Source: Rhynchonema sp. JSB1_4 (taxonomy: Eukaryota > Nematoda > Chromadorea > Monhysterida > Xyalidae). Taken from it: DNA of 64,000 bases. The position numbers and the translations under genes are program-made. This document shows, one piece after another, positions 1 through 10,344 of this stretch. Location: assembly GCA_030248065.1 (NCBI GenBank), contig JASAMV010002763.1, positions 1 through 64,000 of the forward strand, written 5' to 3'. The first letter of the stretch is position 1; every line of letters begins with the position of its first letter. The notes under the pieces were generated by a model. The model was given only the letters and a program-made list of their open reading frames with translations, did no database searches and was not told where the DNA came from.

Positions 1-1
1 C

Positions 2-757
2 GATGTTCAGCGACCGCGTGAAGAACAACCAGTTCGTCCGGCGTCCCATGGCACCGTGGCGACTACGTCGAGTAGTGCCACTGCGGGACTGGCCATGTAT
101 GACGACAACGACATTCCACCGCGACGTGGGTTCCCGGCGAAGGGACACGGTCGTGGCAGGTCGCGTTCGCGCAAACCATGGCATGCGCGACAACCCCGTG
201 GAGGTGGTGGTTCGGCCAGTGGTGGTCGTGGCGGCGGCCGTGGAGGTCGCGGCGGCCGTGGTCCGTTGAGTGGTCCGAACTTGGTGCCGCTGGGTGGTGG
301 TGCTGCGATGCAACAGATGCAGCAGCAGATTGCTTCGTTGCAGGAGCAATTGCGCCAGCAGCAACCACAGCAGCAAGTCATTTATCCGCCACAACAACAA
401 CAACAACAGCCGCAACAGCGGGCGCAGTTTCCGCCAGCGGGTTACCGAACGAAACAGGTGTACCAACCATTGCCGGCTGGTCAAGCGCCAAATGTGTCAG
501 GTGCGGCTGGACCAAGTGGCTGGGGCCAACAAGGTCCTCAGGGTCCGCCCGCGATGGGGCGCAGCAGCAAGCGTGCCAAACAACAGTCGGCATCGCGTGA
601 ACCGGAAGAGGCACGACCGAGCTCAGCGAAACGACGTGACCAACGTGGTGATCGTTCAAAGTCGCGTGACCCGCGATTTGGACGCGGTGGTCATCAGAGT
701 CGTCGTGATGAGCATGATCAGGGTGGTGCTGGCATGTCCTCGGGCATGCAGCACTAG
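2..757 (+). CDS. RGG-box and Gln-rich protein, 3' part (5' end outside window)
   Basis: The frame is open from the window edge to the stop at 755-757, so this is the 3' part of a longer coding region; the first in-frame codons have no clear ATG start. After about 60 residues it has Arg/Ser and RGG/GRGG repeats, then a Gln-rich coil (about residues 100-135), then a Gly/Pro/Gln stretch and a charged Arg/Asp/Ser tail ending GMSSGMQH. RGG plus Q-rich composition is typical of RNA-binding proteins and of some retroelement Gag proteins; no folded domain is visible to choose between them. Codon use is GC-rich compared with the AT-rich flank after 890. It may be a host gene exon or a mobile-element ORF. 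Confidence 0.45.
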   Translation, partial: DVQRPREEQPVRPASHGTVATTSSSATAGLAMYDDNDIPPRRGFPAKGHGRGRSRSRKPWHARQPRGGGGSASGGRGGGRGGRGGRGPLSGPNLVPLGGGAAMQQMQQQIASLQEQLRQQQPQQQVIYPPQQQQQQPQQRAQFPPAGYRTKQVYQPLPAGQAPNVSGAAGPSGWGQQGPQGPPAMGRSSKRAKQQSASREPEEARPSSAKRRDQRGDRSKSRDPRFGRGGHQSRRDEHDQGGAGMSSGMQH

Positions 758-780
758 AACGTGACTGTGTGGTGTGAAAA

Positions 781-880
781 TCCACACGTGCATAATGCGT
801 GTGGTGGGGTGCATAAGGCCCCTTTATAAATCCATGCGTGCATAATGCGTATGGTGAGGTGCATAATGCCTCTTATCCGC
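781..880. repeat. Two tandem 50-bp units after the RGG ORF
   Basis: Two adjacent units, 781-830 and 831-880, share the core cgtgcataatgcgt and a second gtgcataa motif. They lie just after the stop of the RGG/Q-rich frame, so would fall in its 3' UTR if it is transcribed. Confidence 0.6.
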
Positions 881-2628
881 ATTTCTAATTTTTAGTGGTT
901 TGACTTTGTGTGCGTAAATTTTATTTCCACATTTCTATGGTAAGATTTGTGATGTTTCACTCGCGACAAAGTGTCAGCGGGTGATTACCGCGCTTTCGTT
1001 TTGTGTGATGACTTTGTACGGTGAATGTACACTTTTGAATGGTTTGATGTTTCAAGTCATCCAGGGTCGGGGCACAGGAGACACTGCAGTCCCCTGGTAA
1101 AGCTGGTGCTTGTCCGCACAGTTTGACTGCAGTTTTACACTTTTGTATTGTGACCCTGCCTAGTAAGAGGTGAATTGCCCTGTTTATGACCATTTAGCTT
1201 ACGGCGATGTAAGCTCGGCGTTGGTCGCTTTGTTTGACTCCCTGTTTGACACAGAAAACCATTCAACAGCACGGCTCGTTTGTGTGATGGCGAAACGATG
1301 ATGCAATGTTCGGTGTGCGCGACTCGTTCCTTCTACGGCGCTGGCGTCGTGCTGTTCTGGCGGTCACCGGACAGGACTACTTCACCTGAGGTGACAACCT
1401 TCGAGGGGTTGGCTGGTCGTCTACCCAGCTTGCCGTCCACCTTCGCTGCCGAAACCGTCTCCATTGTGGATCAGCCTGCGCCTATGGGCTAGCAGCTGCT
1501 CTATTATCGGTCAGGACTTAAACCGGTACGAGCGGTGTATCACCTGCGGGTGTTCGTCTGGGATTTGGGGCGAGTAACCCACACCTCTTGCTTCGGCAAG
1601 GTACGGTGAAACCCACTTCGGTGACTGGTGAAAACCCGTATCCTGACTGCTATATCCACACGTCAATTCAATTCAATTCCATCTCAATCGCTGGTGTGCT
1701 ATTCAATTCGTCGTCGGTGCCATCTGCGATCCCTATTCGTTCGACGGTTTCTTCAAGGCCTACTCCAACTATGGCCGGGTGGACACGAACAGCTTCTATT
1801 CATCTTCATTCAACTTCGATCAAATGAGGGCATTTGAAGGAACTGGTGCGGGGAGATGTGACATTGGGCATATGTCGTCTTCATATCGTCGTCTGCAAGC
1901 TGAATGTCGTCTGTTCGGACAGAGTTGACTGTTGCTGAGCATGGAAATTCAAATGGACTGGCTCAGCGTTGATCTCTATCGCCGTTTGATTTCTCTTCCG
2001 TAATTCGTAAATTCTCCCGTTTCGTAAATATCGTAAGTCAGTGTGTGTTCGTTTTGAGTGTTTCTGCCCGTTTTGGAGTCGCGAGATATTTTATTGGATA
2101 TTTGATATTATTATTGCCGATTTCTATCTTTTATTCCTTTATTTCCGTTATTCGTTATATAGCGTAAAACGTGCTGTTGAAGTCGACTTCGGGGTGCTTT
2201 TCGTGCAATACGTGGAAGCGAAACAGCCAGCTAGATCGCTGGGCTTGTCTTGATTGGGTTTTGTGCTTGCTTGCTTGAAACCGTTTGCTTGTGCTTCTTT
2301 ATTGCAGGAAAGCGGGTGACTGGATTGTCACCAGGATCAAGCCGCGCCGTCCGAGTTGCCATCGCGAGGCGTGTGGATTTTGGTCCAGGGCTGACTTGCG
2401 CGCTGAGACGGTCACTTCGGCGTGACTCTTGTCGGTCCGGGCGCGTTGCTAGCTGTCTGGCGAGTGACAGTAGGTGGCGTGCTCAAGTGCATCTGCCCCG
2501 TCGACGAGCTCCCTAGGACGGCAGCAGATCACACATACATAAGGTAAACAGGGCATACTAGAGTAATTTGAATAAAACGCATAAATCCGAAGTATATGAC
2601 AAAACCAGTATGAGGCTAATTTTACTTA
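881..2628. other. Region without an identifiable gene
   Basis: No recognisable protein family. One stretch, about 1686-1928 on the plus strand, is open and rich in Phe/Ser/Tyr/Asp (it reads VVGAICDPYSFDGFF and onward, then stops at 1926), with no ATG and no known motif. It may be a decayed exon or mobile-element remnant. Two copies of the decamer TGATGTTTCA lie here at 950 and 1045. Confidence 0.4.
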
Positions 2629-2913
2629 GGGCTCCACCAGATAGACCCGAAACCCGAAACATAAATTTTTTCTATGTCCATGTTTCGGGTTTTGAAAAAA
2701 AACCCGAAACCGGAAACACAAAGCGTGATAATCGAAAATGTTTTGGTCTTGCCACTTGTAGCTGACGTGAACAATTTATACAGTCAGTCGAAACATTTTC
2801 GATTATCATGCTTCTTGTTTCGGGTTTCGGGGTTTTTTTTCAAAACCCGAAACATGGACATAGAAAAAATTTACGTTTCGGATTTCGGGTTTCGGGTCTA
2901 TCTGGTGGAGCCC
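2629..2913. mobile_element. Harbinger-like MITE, 285 bp, TTA target duplication
   Basis: The two ends are inverted copies of about 120 bp beginning GGGCTCCACCAGATAGACC and containing repeated cccgaaac blocks. TTA flanks both ends (2626-2628 and 2914-2916). A 3-bp TWA duplication with GGG-starting inverted ends is the pattern of PIF/Harbinger nonautonomous elements. No coding capacity. Confidence 0.75.
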
Positions 2914-3482
2914 TTAGGCGCATAGTTATTATGAACACCGCACTGTCAATGCGGTGTTCTCATCAATGTTCTTTCAGCAGCAATTTTCGACACACAAAGT
3001 TGCTTATTTTTTTAATGAGTTGCAGCCCAAAAACCCAGGGCTTATCTATCTTACGCATTGGCCATTATTTTTATTTTAAATTATTTTTAATTAAAAAATA
3101 AAATATAATTGTAACTAATATTTGTGAACGAAAACCAGGATCGACTGAATCAAAAATTCCAGGAATCGATTGAATTTTCTGAAGAAATTCGACAGCGAAC
3201 GAAAATCATTTTAGGCAACCTTGAGAATATACCACAGAATTAAGATAATTTTCGATCGAAAAACATTTTCGAAAATAGAAACAGTATTTAAGTTGCGATT
3301 GATCCCAAGTTCATCCAATCGGCATTGCATCGTATAACATCTCTGGTTCTCACCACTTTCAAGCTTCAGCCATCCATTGTCAACGCTCCATAAAATAATT
3401 TGAGATGCTGCTTGTGCAAAAACCTTCGCCACCTCCTTTATCGACCGTCAGGGCCGTCGTTGAGCATGCATGTATTTTCTAG

Positions 3483-5669
3483 GTCAAATCACGACCTGCT
3501 ACGTGCTCATGTGTGAGTTCATCTCGATGAAGCACCGCTTTGTGATCATGTGTCTCAGTGGCTGCTCAGTGTGCGTGTTCCCAATGTTGTTGCTCACATG
3601 GTTGACCGGTGGATGGAGGAGTTATTCGTTCTGGCAGGGTCGGTGCTGCGATGTTTCACGTGAGGGTGATGAAACGTACGCATTATGGGCGATGAAATGA
3701 GAGGCAGCATGGATTGCTGCATTAAGATTCCACTCCCTCGAGTATCGTGGTTTTGATGTGGTCAATATGACATCAAACTATGCAACTTTTTGTGACCGAT
3801 TCAAGCTCCTAAATTGCTACACTCCTTTCTGTTAGGTCTGTCACAAAACCAAGTCAGCAAAATATCCACCCACCATGAACATAAATGTCCCACCTTGCTA
3901 CCGCAGGCATTCTCTGTCTGCCCGGTGTTCTCATCGTTGTATATCTGGTCGACGAATCTCCGCGTTGGCTGATGAGCAAACTTCGACGATCGGACGTCGA
4001 ACAAGTGTTGCGATCGGTGGCAGAACGCAATCGCAAGCCGATCGATTTGGAACAGCTTCAGGTCAGCTTATAACACTTGACTTCAGATCTGGCATGTTGG
4101 GATCATCATGAGGCATAAAATTTAAACCACAGCAATCACAATAAAATTAGAATTATGGAAAAATACGAACAAATATTCTTTCAAACCTCTTTAATGTATT
4201 TGTTCACACTACTTTTTAGAGCGATCTTGACCACAGTCTGGCAACGTTGCGCAAAAGTGCCGAGTCACACAACCCTAGTTACTCGTTCTTGCATTTGTTC
4301 TACAATTGGCGACTCACGCGCTACACGACTGCGCTCGGCTTCAGTTGGTTTACGACCAGTGCAGGTACCGATTTGTGAGATCAACAACCTAATTTTGCAA
4401 TCATTGTAAGTATTAGTTCAATGGGTCATCACACGGTGACCCCAGCCGCTGATGTTATGACTGTTACCATATGTTGACAGCGGATCCTGTATATATTTTC
4501 GCATGGAAACTATCAATTTTGTTCTTCAGGTGACGCTTCCAGAAAACTGCTACAGTATGTACATAATGCTTGTAGGTATACATGTACTGAGTGCAGTAAT
4601 GTTGGTCTGTTTCGCCCTGCTTTCGCAGACAGACCGAGGCGCCTCGTCAGTGTGAACGCCTCCAAAAAGCCCCGCCTGTAGGTCTTATTGCTGGCCTGTC
4701 ACATCAGTGCGTGCAAACTCATAAACAGAGTTTCGTCACATGCCTTTTACAAGGTTCCTACTCGATCGCTTTCGGCGTCGGCAACCTGGCGAACAACATC
4801 TATCTGAACTGGTTGATCATGTCATCAGCAATGTACACAGCCGAAATTTCGTCCTTCCTCAGCACCAGACTTGTGAAGCGGATGGGTCGAAAAGCATTGT
4901 TGTCCATCTTGTGGTCACTTGTGTTCTGCACGTACACCACTTACACGATTTGCACGTTTCTCGGCTCATATGAACACAGACAGGCGATTCGGTGAGTTTC
5001 GAACGGATTTTAGTTTTCTCCCGGCGTGTTTTCTATCTAATTCTTTTCAAGTTCGTTGACGTTGGGTTGATAATCCTAGCAGCTGTTATGGTACTTGGAT
5101 ATAAAGACTGAAATCGTATTGAATCTGACAGCTCAATATGATGACAAACAATCATTTGCACAGCTTGGCCAACATAATCGCGAGCGCTGTGCTTGCGCCG
5201 GTCTGGATCCTGATCTACCTGCTGTCAGCCGAGTTGTACCCGACGCCCATCCGCAACATAGCCAATGGCAGCATGTCGTTTTGTGCCCGAATTGGTGGGG
5301 CACTCGCGCCCCAGATTGTGTTCCTGAGCGAAAACTATCCACAGGTGCGATCAAGGCGGCGTCGATAAGACACGTTCTCACGTTTCTTTTCGAGACCACA
5401 ACTCACAGATATCAATACCAACACGATCCTGTCTTATCTTTACATTGACCCAGGTGTCGACTAGCCTGATGACTGCGTTCGTTCTCGCCACCCTGATTCT
5501 GACCCTGACCTGCCTGGATGAGACCATGGGCAAGTCCCTGCCAGAGCGCATGCCCCCGGCCGAGGAACGGATCGGACTGTTTGCTTGCTTGGAGAAGGAC
5601 CCGGCTGACACGACACTAGAGGGCCAGGAAATGATTGCGACCAATGATTTACATGCAGACAAACTTTGA
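3483..5669 (+). CDS. SLC22-type organic ion transporter (MFS), 3' portion of gene
   Basis: Six exons join in phase: 3483-3638, 3907-4061, 4220-4364, 4754-4991, 5164-5344 and 5454-5669 (1,091 nt, 362 residues visible). The protein carries hallmarks of SLC22 major-facilitator transporters of the plasma membrane, which move organic cations or anions. After transmembrane helices about 5-6 comes DESPRWLMSK (family PESPRWL motif after TM6), then in TM7-12 NIYLNWLI, AELYPTPIRN and ARIGGALAP, and a short Glu-rich cytoplasmic tail. Family members are about 530-560 residues, so the first 4-5 helices and large extracellular loop are missing. No matching exons are visible in 1-3482, where a MITE lies at 2629-2913. 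The gene may be 5' truncated or start outside the window. Confidence 0.85.
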
Positions 5670-6590
5670 GCGAAGTCTGATTTTTGACATTAAGCGAAGG
5701 AAATGGATTGAATTGGTCAGGTGTCCTAAAGTTTCAAATTTTGAACTCACACACGGAAGTTTTTCGGCAAGAGCTCCTGCCGTCCGACGCTCTCCGGAAA
5801 AGTGTATCTGACGCGATTGTTACTTTTGTGTGTCAGAGTGAAAATCCTGCGAATGGGGGTCAGTTTTCCTTCTTCTTTCCGAAATGTTCCCCTCCATGAC
5901 TGACAAATTGGACCAAAAGGGGAACTCCAGCTTGCCATCATGAATTATTGCATCTTCTGATTATCTGATTCTGCTCACCTCCAGAATTGGAGAATAAAAT
6001 CGCAGTGCCTTGAGCGGCAAACATACCTGACCTGGTCAGAATGTAAAGGTCGATTTGTATATTACTTCTGATTCTGACTGCGTGGAAGTATAGAGCAGCC
6101 AGATTTTTGTGACTGCCCATTCCGTTAACTCAACAACCAAGCAGGCACGATAGACGGTAGGGCGCGGTCAATGAACACGGAGGGAACACTCAATCCCCAC
6201 GCAGGCAGTCACTGCCTTACCGCGGTCACTCCTGCTTGCCCGACTGTTCCAGATTTTGACTGCTGCTACCCAGCAGTCAAAAGTATAAATCGACTTTAAA
6301 TGTCAGTCAACGGCTCAACAGGTACACATTCATAAAATCAGATGGCAAGAACACAGCATTAAAACGCACGAACAATCAATCACAAGATCAATATTGATCA
6401 AAGTTGGCAAACTCAACAATCTCGCCTTTTCAGGAAAATGTTTCGAGACGCAAGCTGAAATTTTACAAAATATACATATAGTCTTTCATTTTATTCTCGG
6501 TCCAAAAAAAGAAAAAACAAAACCACGCAACCCAGCCACAAAAAACCCACCCCCCCCCGCCGGCGAAAATCCCCCCCATAAAACAGTACA
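5670..6590. other. Intergenic, no gene seen
   Basis: Between the SLC22 stop and the GPCR tail exon I see no exon-like frame. It contains A-rich and C-rich low-complexity tracts (6500-6580). The two flanking genes converge here, so it holds both 3' UTRs. Confidence 0.5.
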
Positions 6591-9500
6591 TCACACCCGG
6601 GTACAGTTTGCCGCAGTTCTCACTATCAGTGTGTGTCCGTTCACAACGGTCGGGGGCTCGACCAATTCTTCAATGCTGAGATCGGGGTGACTGAATCGAT
6701 GTGTGGATCGCTTTTTGATGTGTGCCAGCAGCTGGGTACTTTCAGATGGATCAGCTGTGCCACTATTACTGTCCGTCTTTGTATCCTTCCCAAACAAACT
6801 GTTGTTCACAATCGTCAAATCCGGCTGCATTGCGCTCGACCGTCGTTTGGATGTCAACATATCGAGATCGGTGTGCTTCGTTTTTTGCTGCTTGTTTTGT
6901 CGCCTTGGAGGCGAGTGATTGTCGGCGTTCGTATTCGCTCGACTTCGAATTGTATTCCTGCGAAGTCAATGCGATTGCAGTGGCATTCTCATCTTATGTC
7001 TCACAACAGGTGATGAGCGGCTAGGGCGTGCAGATTAACGCATCGTAATGATTAGCGTTTCGCTGCTCGGTTTGGCAAAGTCGAAATGAATTACGAACTC
7101 GAAAAATTATTGTGTAACGGACGGTCCAGCCCCGGGCATTCAGGCGCGGCTGCAGACTAAATCTAAGCCTAATGAGTCAAACTTGCTGGACCAGAACTGA
7201 ATCGGCTTGGCCGAAAAAACTGGGGCGGCTGAGAAGATCGGGCCTGAACTTCCGACTCCGAAGAGATCGCGTCAAAGATCGCGAAATCCGAAAAATGTGA
7301 TTTCGAAGTGATCGAGTGAAATTACAAAACTGACATGATTGACGTTGCAAACATGTCGTGCTTGCCGTTGCATTGCAGAAACAATCGATTAAAGACGCGA
7401 CGAAACCACGAGCCGACCGCGTAGTACACAATGAAGTTCGTGGCGGAATTCACACAAACCATAATGTTGGCAATGGCTGTCATCATCAGACGGTCATTGC
7501 CAGTGATTCCTGCAAATTTGGATAATTCCATACTAGACATTCGACGCAGTTCAATTTTTATACTACAAGGTGTTTGTGTCACGGACAAAACAGCGGCTGA
7601 GGAAACGGTGGCCGTCGAAAATCCCGAAAAAAATCCCGAAAAAAAATCCCGAAACGAAAAATCCCCAAAAAAAAAATCCCGAAAAGCAAAAATCCCGAAA
7701 AAATCCCGAAAAATAAAAAGGTGTAGAAATGGACCAAATTTTTTTGTCAGAAGTTGGCATTCATGTAGCTGGTGCTCAGGCTTGCATTCAGGGTTAGGCT
7801 TAGGCTTAGGCTGCCAGCCAGGAAGACCTGTTCATACGAAGAAAACATCAATAAAAATACACATGCTCAGGCTTTATTTCAGGCTTAGGCTTAGGCTTAG
7901 GCTGCCAGCCAGGAAGACCTGTCCACGTAAAGGAACTATCCACAAAAATACAACGCCCAGGCCTTCATTCAGAGTTAGGCTTAGGCTTAGGCTGCCAGCC
8001 AGGAAGACATGACCGAACGAGAATTTCAATATCTTGAGCCCCAACTGATCCATTGCCCAAATTATGGACTCCAACTACATGAATACCCCTTTCTGCACCT
8101 TAAACTTTGTATTTTTCCTCAATTTCATTTTTCGGGAATTTTGCTTTTCGGGATTTTTTTCGGGATTTTTATTTTTCGGATTCCCGAGGAAACAGCGGCG
8201 GCTAAAAGTCGGATTTCAAGAACAGCGAAACATCCTAATGTATAAAAGATTGCGGCACTTTCAGAAAGAGAATGAAAGGGGAATTATAGGGTCGCTGGTA
8301 ACCTTTACGGCGCAGCAGGTCGTCACGGTTGCGTGGCCCCTATAATTCCACCCGAAGCCCGCTGTTTTGTCCGCACCCGTGATAGTCACTCACCGAGTCC
8401 AAAGTTTTCGTTGACAATCGAAATAAAAGTCGGTATGTAAAACGTGATGAACGAAATGGCAACAAACAAGGTCATCAGGAAGGACTTGTGCGTCGACGAG
8501 TTGGCACTTTGGGCCGCTCGGCGAAGTTGTTTCCTGAAAATGGAGCACCTTTCAAATACAAGCTGGAGAACAGTGACCGTGACATCGGTGCACTGGCTCG
8601 CTGATGTTTCACATGTTGCGCATAATGACTCATTCATTACTGTTGAACACACAGACACCCTTGCGATGAGTTTGGTTTGGTGCCAAGAACAATACCAATT
8701 GGCCACCATTTTTCTCAAAAGCAACTCTTAACTTTTTTCACTCACTTGGAGTCTCCTCGATGTAAATTTGATATGCAAGCATTCATGGCTGAGCCTTCGG
8801 TCATCTGGGCAATCAATTGTGTTTGTCGTATTTGTATGGTTCGATAGACTTTGAAGTTTGTCACCATCATTATGCACCACGGAATCAAGCACTGCACCAG
8901 CAGGGTCAGGTAGCAACGGTAGAAACGCCTGTAAGGACGGTCGTGCGAATCACGGGTTTTAGTTAACTTGCGTGATTGTTATCAGAACAGCATTTTCGTC
9001 GATGCAAAATCAACCAACTGGTAATACGGGTTCGTCCGAAAATCACTATTCCTCAGTCCCCCATTGTCTGTTCTGACGATTTCGAACCAAATCGGCAACC
9101 GAAATAGTACTGAGCCGCAGATGACCCACGCAATCGTGATTAGAGAACGACGAGTGCTGAAAATATTATTGAACGTTATTGAACCCATGACGTTATTGAA
9201 TGTATCGGTTGCAGACAAAATCGAAGGTCATCTAATTGATGAGAGCTTTATATTTATGGTGTTGGTTACCTGAAGTTAGATTTTCATTTAATATGCATAA
9301 TATGTGGTTTGCCTGCCAGCAACGACTGCCTGACTGCTGGTGCGCCGTGATGTTCCGTTTGAGACCAAATATAGTGCATGCAAAAATCCTGTTTTTACTT
9401 CTTTTGACATGAAATACCCTACCAATGTGAGTGCATGAAAAAATTCCTGTAAACACCTGTTGAATTTCCTCATGTGCAACAACGGATGACAAATGGCCAT

Positions 9501-10344
9501 GTATCGGTCGGCTGTGACGGCCACGCACGTCCACACTGAACAACATTGGACGGTGGAGGCGAGCGCGAATGTTTGCGGCAGCAGGCGACGACTGATCAGA
9601 GCCACCTGAATTGCGAGCCAGTGATCTAGTCATTGGGTTAGAAGATGGTCACAGGTTTGTACATATTAACAAAACAGGTAGATTAATAACAAAACAATTT
9701 TAATTATTAATGACTGTCAGTCGTTTTGATGAACAGTTTTATTCTCAATCAAAAAAACGATAGTGCAGGTTGTAATGTAGTGGTATTGAAAAGATAGACA
9801 CAAAGAAGTTCAGAGCTTATGATTAGATCCACTCTTGGTGGCAAACTAACGGCAGATGAATTATCCTCCTGTTCCTGGTCAAAAACCTGTGATAACATTT
9901 CAGTGCAGTACCCGCAGCGGCAGCTTTTGCGGGTTTCGCAATTTCTGACTTGAAACAACCCGGATAATTACAGCTGTGCACCAAATTCGGCAAACAAGAA
10001 TCAGTTATCTAAAACCATAGGTATGCTTACAAAAAATGACCAACCGATTTTCCAAAGCACATCGATCCGCTATAGACCAACAGACTGAACGTGAGAACAC
10101 AAGTGTCCAGCACACTCAATGTGGTGAGAAATGCGAGTAACGACTTTGAATTATGCAACCGGGGCACACGGGCGGAGACAATGAAGACAATGGTTGATAT
10201 GATTGTGACAAGGATGCCCGGGATGCACACGGATGGCAGAATCACGCAATACGGAATGAAGAAACTCATTTGCTGACCGCGCATTCGCACTGGCTGACTG
10301 GCGTTCAAATGTGAACTGATGTTGGTCAAGAGTGTCCCGTTCAT
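6591..10344 (-). CDS. FMRFamide-receptor-like GPCR 1 (rhodopsin family)
   Basis: Seven minus-strand exons fit in phase: 10344-10031, 9591-9457, 9156-9019, 8928-8746, 8533-8390, 7562-7326 and 6957-6591 (1,518 nt, 505 residues). The N-terminus starts MNGTLLTNISS and has NxT/S glycosylation sites. TM1-2 are in exon 1. Exon 2 has TM3 and ADRYMAICHPL (DRY motif). TM4 in exon 3 ends LPIWFE, close to the LPRF(W/F)E of FMRFamide receptors. Exons 4 and 5 hold TM5 and TM6, and exon 6 has TM7 with NSATNFIVYY in place of NPxxY. The last exon is a Ser/Thr-rich cytoplasmic tail. The exon 6 donor overlaps a TAA (7322-7324), so intron retention would give a receptor lacking about 120 tail residues. Exon 5 could also use GTGAGT at 8393, but only GTGACT keeps phase. 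The ligand, probably a peptide, is inferred from family resemblance. Confidence 0.85.
7582..8373. mobile_element. Nonautonomous transposon filling GPCR 1 intron 5
   Basis: Ends are inverted copies of CGGACAAAACAGCGG (7582-7596 and RC at 8359-8373). Inside are AT-rich inverted tracts of repeated aatcccgaaa (7618-7710, RC 8128-8185) and three tandem 90-bp repeats. It has no ORF of note. Only 19 nt and 16 nt of intron lie outside it. The same termini bound 49090-49300. The superfamily is not clear. Confidence 0.7.
7776..8008. repeat. Three tandem ~90-bp repeats with (TTAGGC)3 blocks
   Basis: Units start with caggct/caggcc and each carry three perfect TTAGGC copies (7794-7811, 7885-7902, 7975-7992) followed by tgccagccaggaaga. 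TTAGGC is the nematode telomere unit, but here it is internal to a transposon. Confidence 0.8.

Noticed and set aside
3650..3664. parS-like half site TGTTTCACGTG (also 53535)
   Set aside because: It resembles the bacterial ParB site TGTTTCACGTGAAACA by chance overlap with the ATGTTTCA motif; it is not a full palindrome and this is animal DNA.
7794..7992. True telomere end
   Set aside because: Only three units per block, spaced by 90-bp repeats inside a transposon in a GPCR intron.
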